Shown: positions 55,901 to 64,000 of the stretch, one piece after another
How positions within the stretch are numbered: position 1 is the stretch's first letter
Layout of the letters: the number at the start of each line of letters is the position of its first letter
DNA from: DSOI01 sp041394885
GTDB taxonomy: Bacteria; Acidobacteriota; Terriglobia; Bryobacterales; Bryobacteraceae
Reading direction: 5' to 3'
NCBI GenBank assembly: GCA_041394885.1
Contig: JAWKHI010000003.1
Span: forward strand, 62,001-126,000
DNA length: 64,000 bases
Position numbers and translations under genes: made by a program
Notes under the pieces: generated by a model
What the model was told of the DNA's origin: nothing
Seen by the model: only the letters and a program-made list of their open reading frames with translations
Database searches by the model: none

Positions 55901-56966
55901 GCCGCCGCGGCCCGGCGCCCCCGCCGGCGGCGGTAGCCAATCGGGTCTCCCGGAAGATCTTGGTGTCGAACAAGTCCTTCACAAACAGGGGCGGCCCTTC
56001 CTCCCCGTGACGGCCACAAAAGTAGATTCCCCGCAAAATGTGAGGGTCACCACTAGCGGCCGATCGGAAAATGGGTTCCAGCCGCCACTCGATCGCGGTC
56101 CGCAACCGGGCGAGGTGTCCGGGAAACAGGAGTAGCGGCCGGCGGCTCGCGGAGACGCCTCCGCCCACCAATGCCATCCCCGCCGACCCCAGGGCTTCGC
56201 CGAGGCAGGCGAATGCTTCGCCGATCCAATCGGCGGAGAATGCGGCGTCCAAGCGGCGGCCGGCGGACCATCCGATCATGCCGTCGCTACGTCCTGCCTC
56301 GTCGAGCGCGAGGGCGAAGCCGGCGAAACCCGGCAGCTCATCGCATTGTGTGATCACCACCTAGACCGGCAGGATGAACCCCAGTCTCTCGCGCAACCGG
56401 TCCAGCCTCTGCCGGATGCCCTGCCCGTGGAGGATCTCGGCGTCCCGGCTCCGGGCCGCGCCCGATAGCGCCGCGGCGGACATCGTCACCACGATCCCGT
56501 CGAGCGGGCGTGACGGGCGGCGGCGGCCGAGCATCCGGAGGGCGTGTTCCCATTTGCCGATCCCGGGGCCGAGAAACGTCTCCCCCGGCACATCGAACAG
56601 CAGGCCGCCTTGGAACGCACGCCACGAGACCCCCTGGAACCGGCGCGGCGCGGTTCCCGCCAGCCCGTCGATCAGCGATGTGGCGCCCGATCGAGCGTCC
56701 CCGGTCACCAGAATGCAAGGCCCCCGCCGTGTCTCCCGGCCCCAACCGAGCTCACTCACCCCGCCCGCGGCGCCACCTTCGCCGCCTTCGGCCGGAAAAC
56801 CGGCCTCGGGCGCGATCGTGATCGCCGGCTTCTGCCGCGAGCTTTTTCGCAGCCACAATGCCACGGCAAGCCCGCCGGTGAACAGAGCGAGCACCACCAG
56901 GCCGCAGGCCAGCGCCACCAGGGGCAGCCAGGCCGGAAGCGCGAGAGTGAGACCGGCCGCGTTCAC
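52953..56966 (-). pseudogene. tssM: TssM (IcmF) inner-membrane protein with one in-frame amber codon
   Basis: The gene starts at GTG 56964-56966, overlapping the tssL stop (GTGA), and encodes a 1337-residue IcmF protein if one codon is ignored. At 56361-56363 a TAG follows LGFILPV, where family members have Tyr (LPVYVVxTKCD); the frame continues without shift as VVITQCDELPGFAGFALALD. The upstream part has two transmembrane helices (ALPAWLPLVALACGLVVLAL) and a GTPase region whose P-loop is GDARSGATS, lacking the invariant Lys. The downstream part has the third helix region (VSAAALAVVLGAGSWIAYQR) and the IcmF C-terminal domain. A single TAC-to-TAG change explains the break. Function depends on suppression or on the separate parts being made. 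Confidence 0.9.
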
Positions 56967-57742
56967 TGAACTTCCGCCCCCTTCCGCCCGCCTTCGAACG
57001 GCCGCGCGCCGGGCTGGCTTACCCCCGCATCGATTCGGCGCTCCACAGCCTCGATCCGGTTGACGATGTCCGCGATGAGCCGGTCCCAGGCCAACACCGA
57101 GCCCACCACCCACAGTCCCACCATCAAAGCCGTCACCCGCCACCAACGCGCCGGGGTCGCCAGCTGCACGAGCGTGCCCTCCTGGATGGTGTGCGCGTAG
57201 GCCTGGGGCGTCACCGCGCGGCCATCGCCCAAAAGGGCTGGACGCTTACGCTCGATCCACGTCCACAGCCTCGCCCGGCGGCGCTCGACTTCCACGGCGC
57301 CCGCTTCATCTCGAAACCGCCCGCGGAAACCGAGGCCGACCATCAGCAGGTAGACGGCCGCCATGTCCAGGCGTCCGACGTCGTCACCGTCGGCCAGTTC
57401 GTCGATCCGCGCGAAGATCCGCTCACCGGCCGCCCGGGAGCCGAACAAGCCGGTTTCCACCAGATGATCGCGCCAGTATCCGCGTCCGTCCCAGTCCAGC
57501 CCGACAAAGGTTTCATCGGCCGATGCGGCCGCGGCATAGATGAACTCGGATTCGCGTTCCGGGGTGATCCGCTCGGCGCCGTTGCGCAAGCACCCTCGCT
57601 GCTGCTCCACCAGTTCGATCGCCTCCCGCCGGAGTTGCGCCGGCGGCGGCGCATCGGGCGCGCAGGCGCGCGCGACCAGTGCGGCCAGCGCCGCCTGGAA
57701 CTCGCGAAACTGGCTGGCGAGCAGCGGAGACGAGTCCAGCAT
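56963..57742 (-). CDS. tssL: TssL (DotU) inner-membrane protein
   Basis: 259 residues. DotU motifs: SSPLLASQFREFQAALAALV-type start, then LRREAIELVEQQRGCLRNGA, SEFIYAAAASADETFVGLDW, YWRDHLVETGLFGSRAAGER, AVYLLMVGLGFRGRFRDEAG. One C-terminal transmembrane helix (RWWRVTALMVGLWVVGSVLA) anchors it, as is usual; no OmpA-like peptidoglycan-binding domain follows. TssL with TssM and TssJ forms the membrane complex. It starts immediately after the tssK stop and overlaps tssM by 4 bases (GTGA). Confidence 0.93.
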   Translation of the reverse strand: MLDSSPLLASQFREFQAALAALVARACAPDAPPPAQLRREAIELVEQQRGCLRNGAERITPERESEFIYAAAASADETFVGLDWDGRGYWRDHLVETGLFGSRAAGERIFARIDELADGDDVGRLDMAAVYLLMVGLGFRGRFRDEAGAVEVERRRARLWTWIERKRPALLGDGRAVTPQAYAHTIQEGTLVQLATPARWWRVTALMVGLWVVGSVLAWDRLIADIVNRIEAVERRIDAGVSQPGARPFEGGRKGAEVQ

Positions 57743-59155
57743 CTAGTGACCGGACTCCTTCCCGGAGCCGAAGCGTCCGCCGCCGGCCCTTGCCTCGCTG
57801 TCGAGAGCCGGGACGCCCGGCGTCTTCCGGACATACAGCACGACCTCCACCGGGGCCAGCGCCGCGCCCGGGCATCCCTGCACGAGCAGCGGTTCCCCGG
57901 CAAGCAATGCATTCGAGGGCACCTCGATCGACAGCAGACACGTTCCGGCGGCCTGGCTGATTCCATCCACATACTCCACAGGGTGGCGGGCGGCGCCGAG
58001 GGCCCGCCCATCGAGGAGCGCCTCTTTGGTCCCCGGACACGCGATCAACGCGTCAGCGCCCCATCGCCGCATCGCCTCGGTATCGGCGCCTCGAACCGAA
58101 AGCACCACCGCCGGACCGCCACTGCCCGGCACCGCCAGCGCCCTCTCGAGCCATCCGCCAGACGGCGCGGAGAACTCACCGTCGCGAAACACCAACCGGA
58201 TGCGCTGCCATTGTTCCGAGATCCCCTCCGACATCGCCTGGCCGCAGAACCGCAGCACGGGGCGCAGGCTCGCCGCCGGATCCGCATGGTCGTAAGGGTC
58301 AAACAGCGGAGGCACCAGCCCGTGCGACAGCGGCGCCAATTGTCCGGCTAATGAGCACATGTGCACGTAGAGCGCCTGCGGATGGACGCGCTCGAAACCC
58401 AGTAGAGCCTCCACGCCCGGAAGCGCTGCCGCCAGGCTCCGTAGCTGCAGCCGCGTCTGCCACAGTTCCGCCGTATCGCGAGCAAGTCCCCCGCCGTGGA
58501 TACGATCGGCCAACAGCAACGCTTTTTCCCGGATCTGACCCACCACGGCCCCGCATTCTTCCCGCAGCCGGCTCCCTGCCACAAGACCGGGCGTCGGCGG
58601 CTGGTAGTCCTCGAGGACGTAGGTTTCCTCGCGCAAACTGATCCGCGCCACCGGCACCCCCCGCAGACGGGCCGGCAGCGCCTTGCCGGCAAACAACTCC
58701 ACGTTGGGCCTGAGCACCGGTATCGTGATCTCCGATTCCCCCGTCTCGTCGCGCACCGGACCGCATTCGGCCGAATGATAACGCGCCATCTCGCCCGAGG
58801 CCGCCAGATCGCGCCGCGCCGGTACGGCAACGAACACCGTCTGGCTCCCGCCCCGCAGTGCATCGGCCATCGCCAAAAGGTCCAGCCGCAACGGCCGCGC
58901 CCGGGTCAAGCAAATCTGCAATCCGTCGGGCATCACAATGTCCGCTTCCGTCAGGACGAAATCGCCCGCCACCAGGCGCGCCATGTCGATCGCCACGTGG
59001 CGCGCGCCCCATCCCGGCAGCGATCCGCCCACCGCCGCCTGCCCCAGCAGTAACTCGTAGCGGGCGCTCAACAATTGAAAATGCTGCGGCGCCAGGAGCA
59101 TCCCTTCATGCCACTGGACCGGATCCGGCACCGCTTCCGTATGAACCTGCATCAT
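57743..59155 (-). CDS. tssK: TssK, adaptor between baseplate and membrane complex
   Basis: 470 residues from ATG 59153-59155, with AAGGG upstream; the open frame extends further but the extension is not family-like. The VasE/ImpJ hallmark VQWHEGMLLAPQHFQ is next to the start, followed by GARHVAIDMARLVAGDFVLT, HSAECGPVRDETGESEITIP, RPNVELFAGKALPARLRGVP and LPGVEALLGFERVHPQALYV. It is intact. TssK binds TssF/TssG of the baseplate and TssL/TssM in the membrane. The gene lies 44 bases after tssJ and directly abuts tssL. Confidence 0.94.
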   Translation of the reverse strand: MMQVHTEAVPDPVQWHEGMLLAPQHFQLLSARYELLLGQAAVGGSLPGWGARHVAIDMARLVAGDFVLTEADIVMPDGLQICLTRARPLRLDLLAMADALRGGSQTVFVAVPARRDLAASGEMARYHSAECGPVRDETGESEITIPVLRPNVELFAGKALPARLRGVPVARISLREETYVLEDYQPPTPGLVAGSRLREECGAVVGQIREKALLLADRIHGGGLARDTAELWQTRLQLRSLAAALPGVEALLGFERVHPQALYVHMCSLAGQLAPLSHGLVPPLFDPYDHADPAASLRPVLRFCGQAMSEGISEQWQRIRLVFRDGEFSAPSGGWLERALAVPGSGGPAVVLSVRGADTEAMRRWGADALIACPGTKEALLDGRALGAARHPVEYVDGISQAAGTCLLSIEVPSNALLAGEPLLVQGCPGAALAPVEVVLYVRKTPGVPALDSEARAGGGRFGSGKESGH

Positions 59156-59199
59156 TGCCCATCCCTTGCCTCGGCCTATCCCTTGCCTCGCGGGCGCCC

Positions 59200-59748
59200 T
59201 TACGGGCGCTTCAACAGCGTCAACCGGTGAGCGGAACCGGAAACCGTCATCTTGTCCGGACCCAGAACGACCGTGGCCCATTCCCCCGGCTCCACACGCG
59301 CCCGGTTCTCTCCGCCTCCCTGATAGAGGGCGAACAGGAATGTCGCGCGCGGACGGATGTTCAGATGCACCGGCAGTTCGCCCACCGCCTGCCCCGGCAC
59401 CCATTCCCAGGAACGTATATCCAGATCGCCTTTCCCCGGATAATCGCTGCGAATTTGCTCCTTCTTCGCAAACCACTCCACGGCCTTCATCTTCAATAGC
59501 GCCGCAGCCAGATCCCTGCTCCGCACCGCCACCAGATCGAACGCAACCGGCTGATCCCGATTCGCTCGCGGCTCCACGTGCAGCCGCATCCGGATTGTCC
59601 GCTTCCTTGGAAATCCGCACGAAAATCCGCAAGCGGCCATCAGAAACAAGAGGATCGCCCTCCGCCCGTAAACGCCTTCCGCCCGAATCGGCGCGTATCC
59701 ACGCCAAGCCCCCTGCGGTTCTGACGTCGCCTGGCGTTGCCCTTGCAC
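59200..59748 (-). CDS. tssJ: TssJ outer-membrane lipoprotein
   Basis: The lipobox is LMAAC in ILLFLMAACGFSCGF, and the mature ~130 residues show the TssJ beta-sandwich: TIRMRLHVEPRANRDQPVAF, then DLVAVRSRDLAAALLKMK, RSWEWVPGQAVGELPVHLNI and ATFLFALYQGGGENRARVEP. It is an outer-membrane lipoprotein that caps the TssM periplasmic arch. The start is uncertain: GTG 59746-59748 is the nearest start that gives a positively charged leader before the hydrophobic stretch, leaving a long (~30 residue) n-region. It is the first recognised gene of the locus. Confidence 0.72.
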   Translation of the reverse strand: MQGQRQATSEPQGAWRGYAPIRAEGVYGRRAILLFLMAACGFSCGFPRKRTIRMRLHVEPRANRDQPVAFDLVAVRSRDLAAALLKMKAVEWFAKKEQIRSDYPGKGDLDIRSWEWVPGQAVGELPVHLNIRPRATFLFALYQGGGENRARVEPGEWATVVLGPDKMTVSGSAHRLTLLKRP

Positions 59749-59945
59749 AATACTAAGTTCGGATGTTGGCGGGCTGTGCTGTAGCGTTAATGCGGGTCGA
59801 TTTTTCGCATTTATTTCGATGATTTTTCGAAAGCAATTGTTTGACGAAAATCCGCAACCGCCCCGCCACCCGAGTGGTCCGTCACACGCGCCCGCCCCGA
59901 CGTCCGCCATGGACGTCAACCGTAGACCATCGATGGGCTCCTAGA

Positions 59946-61265
59946 CTAGTTGCGGTCCACGAAACCGGGATCGATTTTCCCGGCCACGGCCGCCACCTCG
60001 GCCGCCGTCTCACCCAGCCCCGCGTGAAGAACCGCCCGACTGTAGTAGTCGAGAAAGAAGAGCCAGCGATCCCAATCGGGAAGCTCCGCCGCTTCCCTGG
60101 CAAGACGCAGAATCTCCGGCTCCATTTTCTTGCCTTTGCCCCGCCGGACGTCGATGAGCGCCCCCAGCATTTCCACTTCGATCGCCGCCCCGCGGCGCAG
60201 CCCCGCGCACATCGACTTAGCGCTCTTCAGGGTCTTACGCGGATCTCCTTCGAGCCATAAGTCGGTGAGGGCAAAGCCGGCGGCCGTTTCCGCCGCGCAG
60301 CGCTCTGCCTGTGACTCCGAGGACCGGGCGCTGGCCGCGGTGTCAAGCACCGCATTCATTCGTCCGCTCCACTGTAAAAACCGCAACAACCCGGCGCACA
60401 GGCCGCCGCGGCAGGCCTGATCGAAGAGCGCTTCGGCCGCGGCAAGTTCATTCGATCGCAGCCGGAAAGCCGCACGCAGTTCCGTCGCGTGCGGATCGGT
60501 CTCCCCGGCTTTCTCCAACGCATCCTGCGCCTGGCGCCATTGGCCGGCCCGGGGCAGAATGTGAGCCAGCAGATGCCCACCGTGGGGCCACCGCGGGGCA
60601 GCCTGGGCGTAGGCGCGGGCATGACGCAGCGCCTCTTCCGTCTCGCCGTGTTCATTCAGTAAGTGCGCCAGCCGGTGATGGGCGCCGGGACCTTGGGGAT
60701 CCAAACCGGCGGCAGACCGGTAGTCGCGAATCGCCGCCAGAGCGTCGCCGGCCAGCGCATGCGCGTCGCCGCGGGCAAGCAGCGCCCTCGGATCTCGCGG
60801 ATCCCGGTTCACAAGAGTGTCCAGTGCCTCAAAATATGCCTGGCGAAGGGCAGCGCGATGTTTGGCCTTGCCCTGGCCGAGCCCGCCCTCGCGCACGGCA
60901 ATTTCGAGCCAGAGGCGGACGCGGGCGTCGTTGCCGGCGGCGGCGCGGATATGGTCCAGACGGGCGCCGGCTTCCGCTTCCAGCCCAGCGCCGCGTTCGG
61001 CTTCGGCGAGACGCAAATTGGCCATCGGCCAGCCCGGCTCGAGCCGCAGGGCTTCCTGGAATGACCGGCCGGCCGGAACCCAAGCCAGCGAGTCGAGATA
61101 GGCGAGGCCCTGAGCATAGTAATCGCGCGCCTGTTGGGACGCGGCTTCGGCTTGGGTGGCCGGCTTTCCGGCCTTCCATTCGAGTGCGATCGGCTCACGC
61201 ATCGCTTGCGGGGTTGTCTGGACGGCGGGGTGGCAGGCCGACAGCAACAGCGCCGCGGCGATCAT
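59946..61265 (-). CDS. TPR-repeat lipoprotein
   Basis: 439 residues. The leader MIAAALLLSACHPAV has a good lipobox (LLSAC), so the protein is lipid-anchored in the periplasm. Tetratricopeptide repeats run along most of its length: QARDYYAQGLAYLDSLAWVP, RSFQEALRLEPGWPMANLRL, ARGDAHALAGDALAAIRDYR, ALRHARAYAQAAPRWPHGGH. TPR proteins are protein-binding scaffolds; the partner is unknown. Its ATG overlaps the stop of the upstream CocE-like gene (ATGA), so the two are cotranslated. It lies upstream of tssJ with about 200 bases between, so a link to the type VI locus is possible but not shown. Confidence 0.85.
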   Translation of the reverse strand: MIAAALLLSACHPAVQTTPQAMREPIALEWKAGKPATQAEAASQQARDYYAQGLAYLDSLAWVPAGRSFQEALRLEPGWPMANLRLAEAERGAGLEAEAGARLDHIRAAAGNDARVRLWLEIAVREGGLGQGKAKHRAALRQAYFEALDTLVNRDPRDPRALLARGDAHALAGDALAAIRDYRSAAGLDPQGPGAHHRLAHLLNEHGETEEALRHARAYAQAAPRWPHGGHLLAHILPRAGQWRQAQDALEKAGETDPHATELRAAFRLRSNELAAAEALFDQACRGGLCAGLLRFLQWSGRMNAVLDTAASARSSESQAERCAAETAAGFALTDLWLEGDPRKTLKSAKSMCAGLRRGAAIEVEMLGALIDVRRGKGKKMEPEILRLAREAAELPDWDRWLFFLDYYSRAVLHAGLGETAAEVAAVAGKIDPGFVDRN

Positions 61266-63124
61266 GGACGCACGAGCACCTTCAGATGAGAGGCGTTGGC
61301 CCGCCCGCGATACACGCGATGATTGGCGGCCTGAAAATCGGTTTCACGGGCGTTGTAGATGTCGACGAACTTCTGCGGATTGCGATCCACCAGTGGGAAC
61401 CAAGTGCTTTGCACCTGCACCATGATCCGGTGCTCGCGCCGGAACGTGTGGTAGATATCGGGGAGTTCGAATTCGACCTTGGAGAGCTTGCCCGGCTCGA
61501 ACGGCTCGGGTTTGGAGAAGCTGTTGCGGAAACGGCCGCGGAACGGCTCGCCGCGCACCAGTTGTTGGTAGCCGCCCATCCTGATCCCTTTCGGATTCGG
61601 CTTGGGATCCGGATAATCGTCCGGGTAGACGTCCACCAGCTTCACCACGAAATCGGCGTCGGTGCCGGTGACGGAAACCTGAAGCGACGCCGTGAACGGC
61701 CCCGCCAGGGTGACGTCGCCGTCGAGCGGCTCGGTCTGATACACCAGCACGTCGGGGCGCGTGGAGGCATGGCGCTGATCGTCGGTCATGTACTCCCGCG
61801 TCATCCCAGTGGCGAAATAGTCGATGAACGGGACCGGCTTGCGTGGATCGCTCCTGTACTCGTCGAAGGCGTCGGTGGCGGCGGGTGCGGTGTCGAATAC
61901 GAGCCTGCCGCCGTCATGGAAATAGAGCATCCGCGGACGTGCCGCCTTCGGGGGCCAGGCTTCCTCCATGCGCCATGTATTGGTCCCGGTTTCGAACACA
62001 TAGGCCTCCGGAAGCTTGGGATCGAGCGCGTCTTTAAGGTGATGCTCGAAAAAGGGAAACTCGATCTTCTCGCGGTAGTATGCGCCCGTCTTGGCGTTAA
62101 AGCTGACGTTACCGAGGTGATCGCCGTCGTCGCGCGACCATTGCCCGTGATACCACGGCCCCATCACCAGCACGTTCTGCGACGCCGGATCCGTCTTTTC
62201 CATCTTGTCGTAGATGCGCAGCGGACCGTAGACATCCTCGGCGTCGAACCAACCTCCCACCGTCATCACGGCGGGTTGAATCTTGCGCAAGCCCCGGCGC
62301 AGGTCGCGGGATTGCCAGAACTCATCGTAGTTGGGATGCTTCATCATCTCGCGCCAGAAAGCGGACTGGCTTTTCAGATACCGTTCATCCGCGTTCGGCA
62401 GCGCGCCGATGCGCAGGTAGAACTCGTACCCGTTGGGGGTGCCGTAGTCGAACTCCTGGTCGATCTTTTTCACCGGTTCCGGCCGCGGCTTGTCGTTGCG
62501 GATCAGAAAATTGAAGGCGTGTGCGAGGAAGAACGCGCCGTTGTGATGGAAGTCGTCGCCGATGAACCAGTCGGTCACGGGCGCCTGCGGCGATACGGCT
62601 TTCACAGCCGGGTGCGCGTCGATGGCGCCCATCGCGGTGTAGAAGCCCGGATACGAGATGCCCCAGATGCCCGCCCTTCCGTTGTTGCCGGGCACATTCT
62701 TCACCAGCCAGTCAATCGTGTCGAAGGTGTCGCTGGCTTCGTCGACCTGCTTCCCGGTTTTTGACTCGATGTAGGGCCGTATGTGCATATACTCGCCCTC
62801 GGACATCCAACGTCCGCGCACATCCTGGTACACGAAGATGTAGCCGGACTTGGCGAAAGCCTCCGACGGGCCAAGCGACTCACGATACTGATCCACGCCG
62901 TACGGCTTCAGGCTATACGGGGTCCGCGTCATCAGAAAGGGCTGGCGCCGGGATCCGTCCTTGGGCGTGTAGACCGCGGTGAACAGCTTCACGCCATCGC
63001 GCATCGGAATACGAAATTCGTGTTTGGTGTAGTGGGCCTTGATGTAGTCGAGCCCCTGGGCGGGCAACAGACTCGCGCCGCCGGCGGCCAGCAGCGAAGC
63101 CGCGGCAATGGCAATTCGGAACAT
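61262..63124 (-). CDS. Secreted CocE/NonD-family hydrolase (X-Pro dipeptidyl-peptidase type)
   Basis: 620 residues from ATG 63122-63124 with a signal peptide (MFRIAIAAASLLAAGGASLL). The CocE signatures are MRDGVKLFTAVYTPKDGS, the oxyanion region TRTPYSLKP, VYQDVRGRWMSEGEY, the nucleophile in GIWGISYPGFYTAMGA (GxSYxG), an Asp in TVGGWFDAEDVYGPL and the His in MGPWYHGQW. The C-terminal jelly-roll has ADFVVKLVDVYPDDYPDP and HRIMVQVQSTWFPLVDRNPQ. The family cleaves acyl esters or amides, including cocaine-esterase, glutaryl acylase and Xaa-Pro peptidase activities; the substrate here is unknown. Confidence 0.93.
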   Translation of the reverse strand: MFRIAIAAASLLAAGGASLLPAQGLDYIKAHYTKHEFRIPMRDGVKLFTAVYTPKDGSRRQPFLMTRTPYSLKPYGVDQYRESLGPSEAFAKSGYIFVYQDVRGRWMSEGEYMHIRPYIESKTGKQVDEASDTFDTIDWLVKNVPGNNGRAGIWGISYPGFYTAMGAIDAHPAVKAVSPQAPVTDWFIGDDFHHNGAFFLAHAFNFLIRNDKPRPEPVKKIDQEFDYGTPNGYEFYLRIGALPNADERYLKSQSAFWREMMKHPNYDEFWQSRDLRRGLRKIQPAVMTVGGWFDAEDVYGPLRIYDKMEKTDPASQNVLVMGPWYHGQWSRDDGDHLGNVSFNAKTGAYYREKIEFPFFEHHLKDALDPKLPEAYVFETGTNTWRMEEAWPPKAARPRMLYFHDGGRLVFDTAPAATDAFDEYRSDPRKPVPFIDYFATGMTREYMTDDQRHASTRPDVLVYQTEPLDGDVTLAGPFTASLQVSVTGTDADFVVKLVDVYPDDYPDPKPNPKGIRMGGYQQLVRGEPFRGRFRNSFSKPEPFEPGKLSKVEFELPDIYHTFRREHRIMVQVQSTWFPLVDRNPQKFVDIYNARETDFQAANHRVYRGRANASHLKVLVRP

Positions 63125-63333
63125 ACTGGCGATGGTATCAAGACGCACGGTCCAGCGGGTCCGCTAACCCGGCGCAGCAACCCGTCGCACCCTCTCGCCC
63201 GCCGTCGCGCCCTCCCACGCGCAACGTCGTAGTGGCTGCAAACGAGGAAAAAGCCGCGCAGGGACGTGCGCGGCTCGATGTCCGGCGATCCTCTTCCGGA
63301 TCGTCAACGGATTTCCTTCTGTCGGGCGTTTCC

Positions 63334-63549
63334 TCAGGAGGGGCGGCTGACCTGCTCCGCCTGCAGTCCTTTGGGCCCCTCCCGGACGATGAACTCGACC
63401 TCCGTCCCGTTGTCGAGCGTTCGATAGCCGTTCATATCGATCGCGCTGTAGTGTACGAAAACATCTTCACCGGTGGATCGTTGAATGAAGCCGTACCCCT
63501 TGGCATTGTTGAACCACTTTACCTGACCTTTTTCCTTTACTGCTTCCAC
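63334..63549 (-). CDS. csp: Cold-shock domain protein (CspA family)
   Basis: 71 residues from GTG 63547-63549, which has GGGAGAAG 6 bases upstream; the longer open frame upstream is not family-like. The domain is complete: GQVKWFNNAKGYGFIQR holds RNP1 (KGYGFI) and VFVHYSAI is RNP2, followed by LDNGTEVEFIVREGPKG. It binds single-stranded RNA or DNA as a chaperone. Cold-shock genes often have long regulatory 5' leaders; the 377 bases upstream are free of recognised genes and could hold one, but no conserved cold box was identified. Confidence 0.9.
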   Translation of the reverse strand: MEAVKEKGQVKWFNNAKGYGFIQRSTGEDVFVHYSAIDMNGYRTLDNGTEVEFIVREGPKGLQAEQVSRPS

Positions 63550-63926
63550 GAACTTCTTCTCCCTGAGATTAGCTGAAAAACATGCTGGAAAGCGGGCGAA
63601 AGCCTCCCCGAAGCGCGCGGTGCAGACACGGCAAGCCACACGCCGGTAGCGCGTGCTTCCCTCTTCCCTCTAAGCCTGTACTGTGCCCCCGGAACGACAT
63701 CCATTCATGCGGTTGGAACCGCTCCAGCATTCTCTCAGAACCGCGCGTGGATGCAGTCAAGAGGAACGCTCCGCACCCGCACCCCCAAAACGGATGTGCG
63801 TCGCCAAACACGCTCTCCGGACGCGAAAAGCCGTCCGCGTGCTATCATGCGTCTGGGGCGATACCAGCGCCTTTACGATACACGCGCCGTACAATCAGGT
63901 AACGCCTTACAATCGAAATAGGAACG
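63550..63926. other. Intergenic region between the csp and lipoprotein genes
   Basis: This is the shared upstream region of two divergent genes: csp (minus) and a lipoprotein gene (plus). It may contain a csp leader. Short open frames occur on both strands, but none resembles a protein family, and no strong hairpin terminator was found. Confidence 0.4.
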
Positions 63927-64000
63927 ATGGATCGATACTCTCACCGCGCAATCCCCCTGCTCGCGCTGCTGATGCTGGCCGCCTGCGCCTCGGGCCCGCC
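63927..64000 (+). CDS. Start of a lipoprotein gene, cut by the window edge
   Basis: ATG 63927 is preceded by TAGGAA about 5 bases upstream. The 24 visible residues are a lipoprotein signal: RAIPLLALLMLAACASG with lipobox LAAC. Nothing of the mature protein is visible, so its function is unknown. Confidence 0.7.
   Translation, partial: MDRYSHRAIPLLALLMLAACASGP

Noticed and set aside
53000..56360. Downstream part of tssM as a separate intact gene
   Set aside because: It begins directly after the TAG in the same frame, has no Shine-Dalgarno at its first GTG and lacks the N-terminal membrane helices, so it is the 3' part of the interrupted gene.
60311..62764. Long plus-strand open frame opposite the TPR and CocE genes
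   Set aside because: Same reason; the minus-strand frames contain clear lipobox, TPR and CocE catalytic motifs.

Overview
The window is high-GC DNA with a gene content typical of Acidobacteriota, most likely the Bryobacterales/Solibacter side. The evidence is a VWFA-related protein of the acidobacterial type, a giant Oar-like TonB-dependent receptor with a carboxypeptidase-regulatory domain, a DUF1549/DUF1553 plus DUF1501 pair, PQQ-type propellers, many secreted propeller and hydrolase proteins, and a large hybrid kinase. This is inferred from protein families only. No rRNA, tRNA, CRISPR array or insertion sequence was recognised.

Layout. 1-1644 (minus): an operon of a rhodanese, an Spx/ArsC-like thioredoxin-fold protein whose first redox Cys codon is an in-frame TGA followed by a SECIS-like hairpin (probable selenoprotein), and an enolase-superfamily enzyme cut by the window edge. 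1691-4948 (plus): a creatininase-like protein and a propeller-esterase fusion. 5007-5693: relics of arfB and of a TonB energy transducer. 5756-9400 (minus): DUF1501 and DUF1549/1553 genes. 9514-12608: a quinone reductase-like enzyme, a small alpha-beta barrel protein and a lactonase-fold lipoprotein. 12906-15286 (minus): bcp-rluD-VWFA operon. 15522-23064 (plus): D-aminoacylase, hybrid histidine kinase, bactofilin-like protein, infC and a secreted esterase. 23093-26482 (minus): the TonB-dependent receptor. 27355-29279: a chemoreceptor gene broken in its sensor half. 29322-34658: DUF3500, TrmJ-like methyltransferase, PQQ propeller, NIPSNAP-like protein, acetyltransferase and HpaI aldolase. 34815-38605 (minus): three secreted surface proteins in one operon. 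38842-43421 (plus): an Omp85-type barrel, a DUF4390-like protein and an NtrY/NtrC-type two-component pair joined by 4-base overlaps.

43538-59748 (minus) is a type VI secretion locus in the order tssJ, K, L, M, A, B, C, hcp, tssE, F, G, vgrG and a DUF4280 PAAR-like gene. tssJ, K, L, A, B, C, E and hcp read intact. tssM carries one in-frame amber codon, and tssF, tssG and vgrG are fragmented by many frameshifts. No tssH/clpV lies in the window. The system looks as if it is decaying from the spike and baseplate end, unless the assembly is error-prone here. 59946-64000 holds a TPR lipoprotein, a CocE-type hydrolase, a cold-shock protein and the start of another lipoprotein.

The most interesting object is the candidate selenocysteine Spx/ArsC-like protein at 962-1294. 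A conventional annotation would truncate it to begin at an internal ATG and lose its active site.
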